From the NCBI GenBank assembly GCA_958295665.1, contig OY282560.1, positions 52,576,333 to 52,640,332 of the forward strand: a stretch of 64,000 bases of DNA, in the 5' to 3' direction. The position numbers were made by a program, and so were the translations under genes. The DNA is from Tipula vernalis. Its lineage: Eukaryota > Arthropoda > Insecta > Diptera > Tipulidae. How positions within the stretch are numbered: the stretch's first letter is position 1; the number at the start of each line of letters is the position of its first letter. The notes below the pieces were generated by a model. It made no database searches and had not been told where the DNA came from. It worked only from the letters and a program-made list of their open reading frames with translations. Of this stretch, positions 1 through 10,394 are shown in pieces.

Positions 1-478
1 AATAAAAGAAGAGAGACGGATGCTGCCATAGGAAAGCTATTTTCCTAACTAACCTCTAAAACATATAAATGTAATTAATGAAAATGCGCATATTATAAAG
101 AGGCAAGGAAGGAAATTAATGTTAATTTATTTAAAAAAATAATAAATAGCGAATCAATTATAAATTACCTAAAACGAATTAGGTAATTAGGTTTTATTTT
201 TTAATTCGATATTTATTATTTTGTAAAAATAACATAAATTAATAAAAAAATGAAATAATTTTGCACAAAAGATAATACAATGTTTTCCAGTTAAAAAGTT
301 ATAATATCTGCAGATAGACATGGCCAATATTTTTGATGGTAAACACATATTAATGTTAAAGAAGATGATTAAGGTAATGATAATTTTCTATTTGTGTAAA
401 ACTGATTACTGAGAAATGGGAGCAGCATTTTTGAATCATGGTATGTTTTTTACAGAACTTTAGGAAATGGTGATCATT
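1..478 (+). repeat. 3' end and flank of a MADF-BESS element copy
   Basis: This stretch matches 44606-45086 almost base for base, with a few small indels and substitutions. In both places it starts inside the last codons of a BESS-type reading frame and runs through the same AT-rich non-coding DNA. The match stops abruptly after 'tgatcatt'. A more diverged relative is at 8961-9310. A shared 3' end in several places means the MADF-BESS unit is a repeat family, not a single host gene. The window edge cuts off the rest of this copy. Confidence 0.8.
2..31 (+). pseudogene. Last codons of a BESS-domain protein (partial)
   Basis: In frame 2 the first bases read IKEERRMLP followed by TAG. This is identical to the end of the BESS exon at 44398-44636. 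Only the last nine codons lie in the window, so nothing can be said about whether the rest of this copy is intact. Confidence 0.6.
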
Positions 479-504
479 TATAAATAATATCATTTATTTA
501 ATAA

Positions 505-1373
505 TGCTGTGTGCCTTAATCGACTAAACTAACTAACTAACTAAAGTACGACGAGTTAGTTAATGCAATCTTTAAATAGATGGCGTTAGTATAAAAGTCT
601 CTGTCTGTGCCTCAACTTACACTAAACTAAATTTAATCGCCAATAAACAAGGAAAATACCCAACGTAAAATTGTAAAAAATGTAAAAATTTATTCATGAT
701 ATTGCCGCATTATTTATTTACCAATACACTTCCTTATAAACGTCTTTTAAGCAAATAGAAATAAAGAAAAAAACGGAAATTTTGAACCAAAACAATTTAC
801 AAGGTTATGTTATGTTATCCCAAATTTTTTTTTGCTTTAAATTGCAGCTTCCACGAAACCTCTATTCTTCATATAATTCTACAATTTTCCAAGGAATTAT
901 GTCGAATAATAACCGATTTATAAGACAGCATTTAAGAGTAACGGCTGACTCTTTAAATGTCATATGCGAACTATTGGTCGAGCGAGAAACTCCCAACTTG
1001 ATTTTACGCCGTAAAATTTCCAAGTAAATAAACCCTCTAGTTTAATACGGGCCAAAATAAATCTCTCTGTTTCATCTTGTGTCCCTGTACAAATACATAT
1101 CTAAAAAAAATTTATTAAATTTCATTTATTGAAATAAATTTGTAGATTATAACTTACAGCGAATTGAGTAATGGCGTTTCTCCATTTTTATTTTTATTTT
1201 TCCCTGATCCGTTTTATTTTATTTTTGATTTTGATGTTCACTTGTTACAATATAAATGAAGTCATTGAAAAGTAAGCTCGTAAATTGACTTTTCGGTTGC
1301 CGCCTATGAAACAATAGCAGAAGCTTCAATTTTTTTTTAGTTTAGTTAGTTTAGTCGATTAAGGCACACAGCA
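505..1373. mobile_element. TIR DNA element with TGCTGTGTGCC ends
   Basis: The sequence starts with TGCTGTGTGCCTTAATCG and ends with its near-exact reverse complement at 1343-1373, giving terminal inverted repeats of about 30 bp. The left flank is TAA; the right flank (AGT) does not match, so no clean target duplication is seen. A lone copy of the same end (ggcacacagca followed by TTA) is at 8951-8963. TAA/TTA flanks hint at PIF/Harbinger, but this is inference. The interior holds the short reading frame at 782-1027. Confidence 0.65.
782..1027 (+). pseudogene. Short ORF, possible transposase N-terminal fragment
   Basis: This 81-codon open frame opens at a TTG; the first ATG is at codon 11. 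It lies inside the TIR element at 505-1373. Its second half contains a phrase (NNRFIRQHLRVTADSLN) resembling the helix that opens HARBI1-type transposases, where a residue pattern of the type 'F...tF..i...L' precedes the catalytic domain. No catalytic aspartates follow and the frame stops soon after. It may be a remnant of the parent transposase or a chance ORF. Confidence 0.25.
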
Positions 1374-1712
1374 AGTTATAAATTTAAGTTCAGAGCGACT
1401 TACTAGCTCGGCGGACGATTACGATAATTCTGTTTTTTGTTCAACTTTTTTCTTTTATATATCCAACACATTATTTTTCGTGATTCGATGTGTCTCTGGT
1501 TTTATTCACCACATCTCGCAAACCGAGTGCGCGATGTATTCGATACTCAAAGATAGGTGTCGCCTCACACAGCAATGGGGATACGTTAGATTGCTGTCGT
1601 CTATGAATCATCTCGCTCTTTAAGCTCGAACTGTCATAACATTCAATGACGAATTTGAAATTTTGGAATTATGTAATACTAAGGCGGTGGAAAATATAAA
1701 TACAAGTCGGTC
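1374..1712. other. AT-rich spacer, nothing recognised
   Basis: No convincing reading frame, inverted repeat or known RNA. It may include flank of the decayed LTR element that continues at 4500-7760, since the LOA retrotransposon sits between them. Confidence 0.4.
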
Positions 1713-1948
1713 GTTAATAGCTGTATTTTGTTGAGAAATTTACAACAACAATTGCACGTGACAGGAATTAAATAATTCGAACAAAAAATTTGAGTTATTT
1801 AATTCGAGCTCGAACAAATAAAATACGTAACTGCTTGAATGAAAAACTGAAAAAACTAAAAATTATGAATACTCGATGCTTTTTGAAACCAATCAATAGT
1901 GAAACGGTCGTTAAAGTTAGTTTGCTAATTTATATTATTGAGTGCTAG
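1713..1948. repeat. Left copy of a 236-bp direct repeat flanking the LOA element
   Basis: From 'gttaatagctg' to 'gagtgctag' the sequence recurs at 4264-4499 with the same length and no difference that I can find by eye. The two copies exactly bracket the non-LTR retrotransposon at 1949-4263. This is the arrangement of a target-site duplication, but far longer than the usual 5-20 bp. Confidence 0.9.
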
Positions 1949-1966
1949 GTTAGGTTAGGTTAGGTT
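1949..1966. repeat. TTAGG-type short tandem repeat at the LOA 3' end
   Basis: The plus strand reads GTTAGG repeated with a 5-bp period (TTAGG). It is the 3' tail of the LOA element. The unit equals the ancestral insect telomere repeat, which flies have lost; here it is only a few units long. Confidence 0.7.
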
Positions 1967-2039
1967 GGAGTGGCTGCTTACGCACACTTAGACCGGTGAC
2001 GGTCCATTGTGATACCACAGGATGTATCTCCTTTTACCC

Positions 2040-4263
2040 CTATTGGAACCATTTCGAGCTACTTATGTAGCGTAAGACGTCCCGCACTTTAATGTTTTCG
2101 AGATCCGAGAGGCAGTCCATCCTGAACTTACCTAAGTGTTTGTGCCTTCTGAGAGCCAATGCTGGACACGAGCAAAGGAAGTGGACCAACGTCTCTTCCT
2201 CCTCTTCGTCCAAGCAGCTTCTGCAGAAGTCATTAGCCTCCAGACCCAGCCTTCTTGCATGTTCTCCAAAAAGGCAGTGTCCCGTGAGTATTCCTACGAC
2301 CGTTCTTAATTCACGTCTTCGTAAGGATATTAATGCCCTAGTGCGCCCCAAGTCCAGCTTTGGCCAAACTTGTCTTGCAACTCTACAGGTTAGGGTGTTA
2401 GACCACCTTTCCCCCGCTGAGGATAGCGCCTGCTTCCCAAGTGCTTGTCTCAGCGCTGTGATAGGCCTCCCCAGACTTGCCCTTTCCGGTTGCAGCTGGA
2501 GAGTCGTACCATGCCTAGCAAGTTCATCTGCCCTGCAGTTCCCCATGACGCCCGAGTGACCTGGGACCCAGACTACCTGGATGTTGAAATGCTCACCCAT
2601 CTCATTTAGAGATGAGTGACAACTCAACGCCACCCGTGACGCCAAAGACACCGATTCTAACGACCGGATCGCCGCTTGACTGTCCACATAGATTGTGATA
2701 TCGTCTGAGGATAACACATTATGCTTCAACCACGTCATGACCTCCTCAATCGCTACGACTTCAGCTTGGTACACGCTGCAGTAATCAGGGAGACGAATAG
2801 AAATATTTACATTTAATTTGTCACAGAATACTCCAGCTCCTACTTTGCCGTCTAGCTTGGAGCCATCTGTGAAGAATTGCAACGCTTCAGTTTCCGATGA
2901 CGGTCTATCCCTCCAGGATTCCCTTGAAGGGAAGGAGGTCCGAAATCGCTTTTCGAAGCGTAGAGTAGGTTTAATGTAGTCAAGATTCGCCAGCTCATCC
3001 TTCAACGATCTGACGATAGTAGAGTGTCCTATACTAAGACACCTCCACTGAGAGACGGCTGCAAGTCGTACAGCCGTATTTGCCGCCATCTGTTTGCCAA
3101 AAATGTCGACAGGAAGAAGGTGCAACATAACCTCTAAGGCACTTGTCGGTGTCGACCTCAATGCCCCGCTAACAAGCATACAGGCCATTCTTTGCACTCT
3201 CTCAATCTTACTTTTGTAAGTTATCTTGTCCAGAGCTGGCCACCAAACACCCACCCCGTACATGAGTACAGGTCTCACTACGGCGGTGTAGAGCCAGTGT
3301 ACCAGCTCCGGCTTCAGACCCCATCTATGACCAATGGCGTTCCTACAGGAGTACAAAGCAATAGTAGCTTTGTTTATTCTCTCCAACATGTTGGGCTTCC
3401 AACTAAGCTTACTGTCCAAGATAATGCCCAGATATCTAGCTCTATCAGTAAAAGCAAGTCTCGTGCCATTTAAGGTAGGAGGGACAACTACCGGGATTTT
3501 GTATTTCTTAGTAAAGAGTACCAGCTCTGTCTTGGACGGGTTAATACCAAGTCCACATTTGCCAGCCCATTTCGTAACGATGGTAAGCGCATTCTGCATT
3601 ACGTCTACAATCGTGCCCAGGAATTTCCCGGTAACAGCTAAAGCTACGTCATCTGCGTACGCGATAACTCCAATACCCTCTCTCTCCAATTCAAGTAGTA
3701 ACCCGTTTACCACTATGTTCCAGAGAAGAGGGGACAGAACCCCCCCCTGCGGAGTTCCCCTAGTTACTCGCCTCTTGAAGGTGGAGTCCCCCAACTTCGA
3801 GCTAACAATCCTGCTTCCCAGCATATAATTGATTAACCCTATCAGAGGAACGTCCACCTCCAAAAATGACAATCCCTCCTTGATTGCCTCCGCTTTCACA
3901 TTATTAAAGGCGCCTTCTATATCCAGGAAGGCCACCAAACAGAATTCCTTCGAATTAATCGATTTCTCAATCGTAGACACCAAGGCGTGCAGAGCAGTGT
4001 CCACAGATTTACCCTTTGTGTACGCGTGCTGAGACGATGCCCACTTCCTGGCACCTATTTTATCTCTGATGTATACATCCAGCAGCCTTTCCAATGTTTT
4101 CAAAAGAAAGGATGATAGAGTTATTGGTCTTAGGTCCTTAGGATAGACATGTGAGCTTTTCCCCGCTTTCGGTATGAACACCACATTGACCTCCGTCCAG
4201 TACCTAGGAATATAGCCCAGCTTCAAACACCCTTTGAATATAGCTTCCAGGTAGGGAAGAAGA
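2040..4263 (-). CDS. LOA-type reverse transcriptase-RNase H polyprotein, 5' truncated
   Basis: The frame encodes the C-terminal part of a retrotransposon ORF2 that copies its RNA at the target site. In order: RT block 'VVFIPKAGKSSHVYPKDLRP', the first catalytic box LDIEGAFNNV, the TPQGGVLSPLLWN turn, the YADD active site (IAYADDVALAV), then an RNase H domain (FFTDGSKLDGKVGAG, IYVDSQAAIRSL, VWVPGHSGVMGNCRADELA) and a C-terminal Cys-rich tail (CRSCLDEEEEETLVHFLCSC). An RNase H in a non-LTR element with this RT sequence fits the LOA clade. The frame has no stop or frameshift over about 740 codons and stays open to the truncation point. There is no true start codon; the first usable alternative start is a TTG at 4226. 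Confidence 0.85.
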
Positions 4264-4499
4264 GTTAATAGCTGTATTTTGTTGAGAAATTTACAACAAC
4301 AATTGCACGTGACAGGAATTAAATAATTCGAACAAAAAATTTGAGTTATTTAATTCGAGCTCGAACAAATAAAATACGTAACTGCTTGAATGAAAAACTG
4401 AAAAAACTAAAAATTATGAATACTCGATGCTTTTTGAAACCAATCAATAGTGAAACGGTCGTTAAAGTTAGTTTGCTAATTTATATTATTGAGTGCTAG
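4264..4499. repeat. Right copy of the 236-bp direct repeat
   Basis: Partner of 1713-1948, directly abutting the 5' truncation point of the LOA element. After it, the interrupted sequence continues with 'tttacgacc'. Confidence 0.9.
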
Positions 4500-5000
4500 T
4501 TTACGACCATTTTCTGATGAAAAATTTTCAACAGGCAACCAATCGACGTAGTCTATTTCGTAAACAAATTTCCCCTTCCGAACATAGTACTTTTGTTTTA
4601 CATGTAAAATATATTGAATCTGCTGAAAATGCCGAAATCCGGAACTTTGGTATCACCTGACCAGGAACAATTGCTTCCCTTTCCCATCCATGCTTTCCCA
4701 TAATCATTTTAAACACCCATTCTAAAGATGGAAGCTATCCGATTGAGCCCAATAAGCCTTGATAATGGGAGTTTTGTTCGCGATCTCCTTTTCCTTCCAT
4801 TCCATGATAACTGATAAATCCGTATCATACAATTGCTCTTTCCTGATCATTTCGTCGGTCCACTCCTCATCAGGCAGCAATTGCGTAAGCCTAACGTCGA
4901 TGATGCCTTCCTTTGCTTCAACGTGACCACAATGTTTACATTCTACTGGACATGGTCGTCTTACACATTGAGAACGAGAACGATATTCCCTTTTTTACCA

Positions 5001-5261
5001 AATTATGTAACATAATTATTAAAATAGTTAAAATGATTTTAATGAACAATAGTTAAAATATCGTACATTTACTAAAAATAAAATTTTAACAGTTTTAATA
5101 CAAAATTTCAATTTATCATCGTAAATTAAAACGATAAAATGAAATTTTGTATTAAAACTGTTAAAATTTTAAATTTTAGTTTTAATAAATGTACGATATT
5201 TTAGCTATTGTTAATTAAAATCATACAGTTTTAACAATTTTAATAATTTTCTTACATAATT
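5001..5261. mobile_element. Foldback MITE, about 260 bp, nearly one long palindrome
   Basis: It begins aattatgtaacataatta and ends with the matching reverse complement ending ttacataatt. The arms pair over nearly the whole length with a small centre near 5120, including the block 'ttttaacagttttaatac' and its partner. No coding content. It sits within the decayed gypsy element, between the integrase and protease pieces. Confidence 0.75.
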
Positions 5262-5342
5262 CAGTTTATAAGCAATCAATTTCTCATCGGTCAGCTCAAT
5301 ATGCATTTTTATGTTTGGACTTGGCGTTCTCTTCTCTGGATT

Positions 5343-5537
5343 TTAGTTTACTACGAATAATCGAATTCTATCCGCCACTTCACGATCATTAATATGGTTT
5401 ATGTTCAGCGGAAGTTCTCCATGTTCAATCACCATTGAAACGTTTTCCAGAATGAATTTTCTCATAGTAATTCCAGGCGGCGTTTGATTCATCAAATCTC
5501 TACCCAACTCTCTACCCAATAAAAAGTCAACTGGCAA
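5343..5537 (-). pseudogene. Gypsy protease/RT-linker fragment
   Basis: This 64-codon open piece reads PVDFLLGRELGRDL near its start, the type of sequence found just after the protease domain in Ty3/gypsy Pol. The DTGS protease motif lies about 180 bp upstream in another frame. It is a remnant, not a separate gene. Confidence 0.55.
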
Positions 5538-6427
5538 TATTCCATCAGGAACTATGTGAATTGTGGTCTCATATACTTCATCCTATATTTTTAGCTTTGC
5601 ATTAAACCTACCTACGGTTGATACATCTCTGGACTCCGCACCATGGAATATTGTGCACTTCTCACTAAATTCGTAAATGCCCGTTCCAATGAATTTTTTA
5701 TGTGACATTAACTAATGTCGCTTCCGGTATCAACTAGTGCACAAAGTTTCTTTCCATTGAACATTACATTTTTGACAGCTTTAGATTAACAATCATCCTG
5801 ATTCTCTATGGCTGCACAAGATTTAGAACTTTGAACCATCAGATTTTTTAGCGCAATCTTTTCCTAGATGTCCGGTTCCACCACAATTGTAACAATTGGC
5901 ATTCTTCGGAATCTATTTGACTTTTTGTTCTCAATTGGCTTTGTTGTTACGCTCTCGATTGGTGCTTTTATCTTAATTTTTTGTTTGATTTCTTCATAAA
6001 TTACGAGTTTACTTTTGAAATCATTCATAGAGGTTGATCAATATAAAACCGCCTTATTATATTCATAATCGGTTATTCCACTTATACAGTAATCGATTAT
6101 CGAAGCATCTTCCAAGTTGCCGGTTTGACCTAGTTCACGCATAGCGATTAAATAATTTTTGAAAGATTTATGGGGTTACCAATTATGGTTATGGTATTAT
6201 ATTGTCGCGCTCGCAGAACGATTCACCAAATAATGTAACCACCAATTTTTTATAGATCTGCTGCTCCATGGACTTCAATAATACAATGGCGGAATATTAT
6301 ATTTTATATCGTGGAGATGAACATGAATTAAAAAATGCACTGAATGTTTTTATTTTTTTATTCAATTCAATTATACGGCACTTATACACTTTTTATTTTT
6401 GTTTCTTTATATGGGTGCCCACATTAA

Positions 6428-6862
6428 TACCACGTTTACATTAGTAGAATAAAACTATGTAGCAAAAAAGTATCGTCATGTGAACTCAAATTTAAATATT
6501 TAAATATTTTATCACATACTTTTTTGATATTTGGGTAAAGTATCTATCAAAAAAGTATTAGTATATTACGTTGTAATGTGAACCCTGACTAATAACTATA
6601 TGTTAATGTCATTCGTATATTTGTTGTCAAAACAAAAATTTATTAGATTTTTTGTTAAACTACAATTTCGTAGTTTCGAGTTTGAGAGGAAATTCACAAC
6701 ACTTAAATTGAATTGAATACAGAAATCTATTTGTAAAAACTACCAACTTTTATAGTATGCGTTCACACTACAAATCGCAAAGCTAGTGTGAACCGCAGTG
6801 GAAAAATAATTAAATAGCAAAAAAGTACATACTTATTAGGTACGTATAATGTAAACGTGGTA
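6428..6862. mobile_element. 435-bp MITE with TACCACGTTTACATTA ends, TAA target duplication
   Basis: Left end TACCACGTTTACATTA and right end TAATGTAAACGTGGTA are exact inverted repeats. The element is bracketed by TAA on both sides (6425-6427 and 6863-6865). A 3-bp TAA duplication is typical of PIF/Harbinger-type elements. No ORF inside. Several 'gcaaaaaagtac/agtat' blocks near both ends could be subterminal protein-binding repeats. Confidence 0.8.
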
Positions 6863-7157
6863 TAAGTCACGATAATTGTTTTATTATTTCTTATTTGTTA
6901 CTTTAATCGAATATCGCGCACAAAACTGTATATATGTGTTGCTTGTTACGTATTTCTTTATTAAGTGTCTTTTTTATTTTTATTTTATTTTTCGAGTAGA
7001 AAAGAATACTTCACGACGCCTATCGGTGGTGGAAATTTTTTTTTTCTATGTCAAAAGGAACAGGGTTGTGCACCTGATTTCTATGTTTTTATTTCGGTGC
7101 TGTGAACCTTTTTCATTTTTTACTGATTATTATTATAACGACTACGTCGCCACAGAT

Positions 7158-7511
7158 TCATCTTTCTTTTTCTTCCTCACTGCCATGCGCCACAGTAGAA
7201 TTTACTTTCTTTTTGAACTCGTTGACTAAATGTGTGGTTAGAGTTTCCCAGGTATCAGTAACCGCCAAACGTAAACTGTCTTTTGCTGTCCCAGTTAACA
7301 GTCTTTTTGAATAAATAACTTTCTGTTCAGCATTCCATTTCGTACATACAGCAGCATCTTCGACATCTTGAATCCATTTCTCGACGGGATAATCATCCTC
7401 CCCGCTAAACTTCGAAAGCGATTCTTCGACATCTCTAAATAAACTTAAGTAAGCTCCAGCAGTAGGCACGATAGTAGATTTCATTCTGATTTCTTTATCT
7501 TTCAACACCAT
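7158..7511 (-). pseudogene. Gag core fragment of the decayed gypsy element
   Basis: The 117-codon frame contains FSGEDDYPVEKWIQDVEDAA followed by a helix-rich stretch and LLTGTAKDSLRLA. This is the pattern of the retrotransposon Gag (capsid) family, which packages the element RNA. The next piece, 7533-7745, is probably the N-terminal part of the same Gag after a frameshift or stop. The downstream zinc knuckle is separated by a MITE and degenerate sequence. Confidence 0.7.
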
Positions 7512-7532
7512 CTCCCGTGTTCGTAACTCTTC

Positions 7533-7745
7533 TTACTGGATATTATCTTCCTGTTGGTTGCCGTTAAGTTCGCTAGCATTAGTCTCCCTACTTCTATTTG
7601 TCATATCTCCGCTGTCACCACCCTCCATCATAATGCTGCTTGGTTGGTTCAATAGCGCTGTATTATTTAAATTCACCGACTCATCATTCGCTACTCTTCT
7701 AAACATTTCCATCATCTTACGCATAAAAGAAAAAAGCGTCCTCAA
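7533..7745 (-). pseudogene. Probable Gag N-terminal fragment
   Basis: A 70-codon frame rich in N, S, E and Q, just upstream of the Gag core piece on the same strand (MMEMFRRVANDESVNL near its start). It has no domain of its own. Position and composition suggest the low-complexity N terminus of Gag. Confidence 0.4.
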
Positions 7746-7760
7746 TTTCAGGTGAATTAT

Positions 7761-8630
7761 GAAGATTATTTTTTTTTTCGGCCCATCTCAGTTAAAATTT
7801 CTTAATAATTTGTTATATAATAGCAAACCTCACTTTCAGCCCCAAAATCAAAACAACTTTACTTCATATAAACACAATAAATTATAAGAACCGTTCTAGT
7901 TTTATCTTTTATCTTCACTAAATTAAAACTCTATCCAACAACACTTATTTTTAAATTTCACGCAAACGTCCTTGGTACACAATACGGTACTTTATATTTC
8001 TCGACTCACGAATTCGGTGTTATTCAACGGCACTTTATATCACCACAAATCTTGGTATATGGAAAATCCCTCACGGATATAAAAATTCGCCAACTATATT
8101 AACTTCACGATAAAGTTTTATACACGTTAATCACCACAAACTTAAATGTTTAATCGGTCGGTTTTCCCTGTTTTGAACACAACGTCTTAAGCGCACCAAA
8201 ACTAAACCAAAACTCAATAGGTTAAGGAATTTCCTTAATATATGTTGCTCAAAACTACCCGCTGATCGATCCCCGTTGAGCCCCAAAGTGTAGAGTTTAA
8301 TTAGTTTTTAAGAAAAAAGCACGAGTTTTTTACTACTCGAAACACCAAAATCAATTGCTTTAATCTGATTGTATTGTTAATAATCGTTTTACATAACAGG
8401 AATAATGTATAAAGCAATTATACAATTTTATTGAAATGTAACTCTGGATGTTTGATAATTTAATAATTATATTACACTAAATGAAACAACTTGAACGACT
8501 TTTTATATTCATGAAGTTAACAGCTTGACCGTTTATTCGATACTGGTTACAAACAATGTTTTTTATATATTCACAAATACTATCATATACATTAGTGTTA
8601 CCTAATGAAGTGAAATTTAATAATGTAATT
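7761..8630. other. Leader/possible LTR remnant of the decayed gypsy element
   Basis: No coding sequence. Around 8275-8286 the plus strand reads 'gttgagcccca', which could be the reverse complement of a tRNA-primed binding site followed by an LTR edge. I could not find a second LTR copy, so this is only a suggestion. Confidence 0.25.
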
Positions 8631-8684
8631 CAAAACCTGCTAAAATTCTCTTTTATTCTCTAAAGAGAATTTTAGCAGGTTTTG
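8631..8684. repeat. Perfect 23-bp-arm hairpin
   Basis: The arms caaaacctgctaaaattctc(ttt) at 8631-8653 and its exact complement at 8662-8684 are separated by 8 bp. It may be the centre of a foldback element or a snap-back duplication. Confidence 0.85.
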
Positions 8685-8960
8685 ATGTAATTTCAACAAA
8701 TTTAAATATAACATAAAATACGATACAGGCTGCATCCTAATTGAGTTGAACAAATTCAGATACCTTAAATCCATTCAGATACCTAAACGACTCGGTTTAT
8801 TTTTTATTAGACGTCATTTATTTAAACGAGACATTGAAAAAGTTTAGTTGGCTATAAGGCACAATTGAATACTTTTAACCTAGTGACATATATTTAAATA
8901 TTGCATGAATTACTGGGTCTTACAAAAGTTTAGTTTGAAAAGTCTTCTGAGGCACACAGC

Positions 8961-9310
8961 ATTAGTACCTAACTATTATTTAAAAAAAGTCATTTATTGT
9001 GAAATTAAATTAATAAATTTTAATTAATTGGTAATATCGGTTCGAGATTAATAATAATAATCGTTATTTATTATTTTTAAAAATAAGTTAATAAAAATTG
9101 AAATAAGTTTGTGTAAAAATTAAAATAATGTTTAAATTGTAATATAGGAGTGTCTACTTTAAGCGATCCTCTGCAGTTAGCCATGGAAAATATTTTTGAT
9201 GATACATCACCTATTAAAGTTGAAGGAGATGACTAATTATCTATTTTTCTATTTTTTTAAAACTGACTACCGATGGGAGAACAATATTTTTTGAAGTTTC
9301 AAATTTATGT
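8961..9310 (+). repeat. Diverged copy of the MADF-BESS element 3' flank
   Basis: The order of short blocks (ttaataaattt, 'ctgcagttagccatgg', 'aatatttttgatg', 'aaaactgactaccgatggg') parallels 290-430 and 44920-45050, with many substitutions and indels. It follows directly on a lone ggcacacagca TIR end and TTA at 8951-8963. No BESS coding part remains. Confidence 0.5.
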
Positions 9311-10236
9311 TACATTAATAAAGTTTTGATTTTTATTTGTTACAAAATAATTTTTAAATATTAGGATTTTTATTTTTACTACATACATAATAGGAAATTA
9401 TGTCTTGGACGAGCCCGAGCATCTGAAATTGACATAGGGGCAATGGAACTATGTTTTCTCATAAGTCTGTCCGGTTTATGCCATACCTTTAGTCGCTGTA
9501 AATGAAATCAACTGTAAGAGTATTTATCGTTGGGTGGGCATAAACAACCCTTAAGAAATTACATTGAATAAGTTAGGTTCCAAAAATAAGTTAGTAATTG
9601 GAAAAGGGCCTAACTCACTATATACGGAGTCGTAAATGCACAATATACACATGCTAGAGCCAAGTTATAAAAACAACAAAATTAAAGAAAAATTCTTTCA
9701 CCAATTCGTCATTTTTGTTTTAGATTATATTGTTGAAGAATAAAAGCGATATACAAAAAATATATTTAACAATTTTCGTCTTAATTTTTTCAATTAAATT
9801 CATTATTTTATTTTAAATATCTTATACCATATATTCAGATTTTAATTAATTAATTTTAATAATAAATTTTTGTTTTGGTATTTAGCTCTTTATTTCGATG
9901 GTCTATCCCGTAATTATCATGGAGTTTGATCAGAAATTACAATTTTTTAGACATAATATCGCTGGAAAAATTACAATAACATATATGGCGATCAATAAAT
10001 TGAATAATCAATCAAATGATCATCTGAAATGATATTTTGTTCCATTTTTTTAAACTCGGTTTCAATCCTATTTGAATTCTGCATATTTTTAACCCTGCAA
10101 TATATACAGACAACTAAGGCACAGAATACCCAGAAGCGTCATAACCCGGATTTTATATGGAGAAATATGGACTCATTTTTTTGACCTTGGTTTGGCGAAG
10201 GTAAGATTTTCAGTGTTAAGTTGTAGTTCAGTGGCT
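9311..10236. other. AT-rich region, nothing recognised
   Basis: No reading frame of interest, no tandem array and no obvious terminal repeats found by eye. Confidence 0.4.
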
Positions 10237-10282
10237 GAAAATTCGAAATTAACATGTAATTACATGTTAATTTCGAATTTTC
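10237..10282. repeat. Perfect 46-bp palindrome
   Basis: Two 23-bp arms meet with no spacer (gaaaattcgaaattaac... and its complement). It lies immediately left of the foldback element that hosts the CsRn1 retrotransposon. Confidence 0.85.
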
Positions 10283-10394
10283 AATAATTATTCTTATTGC
10301 GCGCTTTTGTTTATTAATATTATTACAGAAGTGTCAAATTTACAACACGCAGTGGCTGTGATAATTTGGTTGCATACAAAATAATGTAATAATT

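Larger units (their letters stand above)
1949..4263 (-). mobile_element. 5'-truncated LOA-clade non-LTR retrotransposon
   Basis: The element runs on the minus strand. Its reading frame is open to the 5' edge at 4263, so the endonuclease, ORF1 and the start of the RT are missing through 5' truncation. The 3' end, read on the minus strand, finishes in repeats of CCTAA (seen on the plus strand as GGTTA repeats at 1949-1966). It lies between two 236-bp direct repeats and interrupts older gypsy-like DNA. Confidence 0.8.
4500..7760 (-). pseudogene. Decayed Ty3/gypsy retrotransposon (gag, protease, integrase pieces)
   Basis: Minus-strand remnants appear in the order expected of a gypsy element. Gag pieces are at 7745-7158. 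A CCHC zinc knuckle (CYNCGGTGHLGKDC) is near 5900-5850. An aspartic protease motif (ALVDTGSDIS) is near 5750-5710. A protease-to-RT linker frame is at 5537-5343 (PVDFLLGRELG). A phrase typical of the region before the integrase zinc finger lies around 4960-4640 (KAYWAQSDSF, then QVIPK). The reverse transcriptase proper is missing: too little space separates protease and integrase. Stops and frameshifts are frequent, and two MITEs (5001-5261, 6428-6862) are inserted. The product cannot be functional. Confidence 0.7.

Noticed and set aside
1949..1966. Telomere or chromosome end
   Set aside because: Only a few TTAGG units, sited exactly at a retrotransposon 3' end and flanked on both sides by unrelated DNA.
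2092..3828. Plus-strand frames of 93-164 codons across the LOA element
   Set aside because: They are antisense to the continuous RT-RNase H frame and have no domain of their own.
6876..7314. Plus-strand frames rich in F, Y and S
   Set aside because: They lie antisense to the Gag remnants and reflect T-rich composition.
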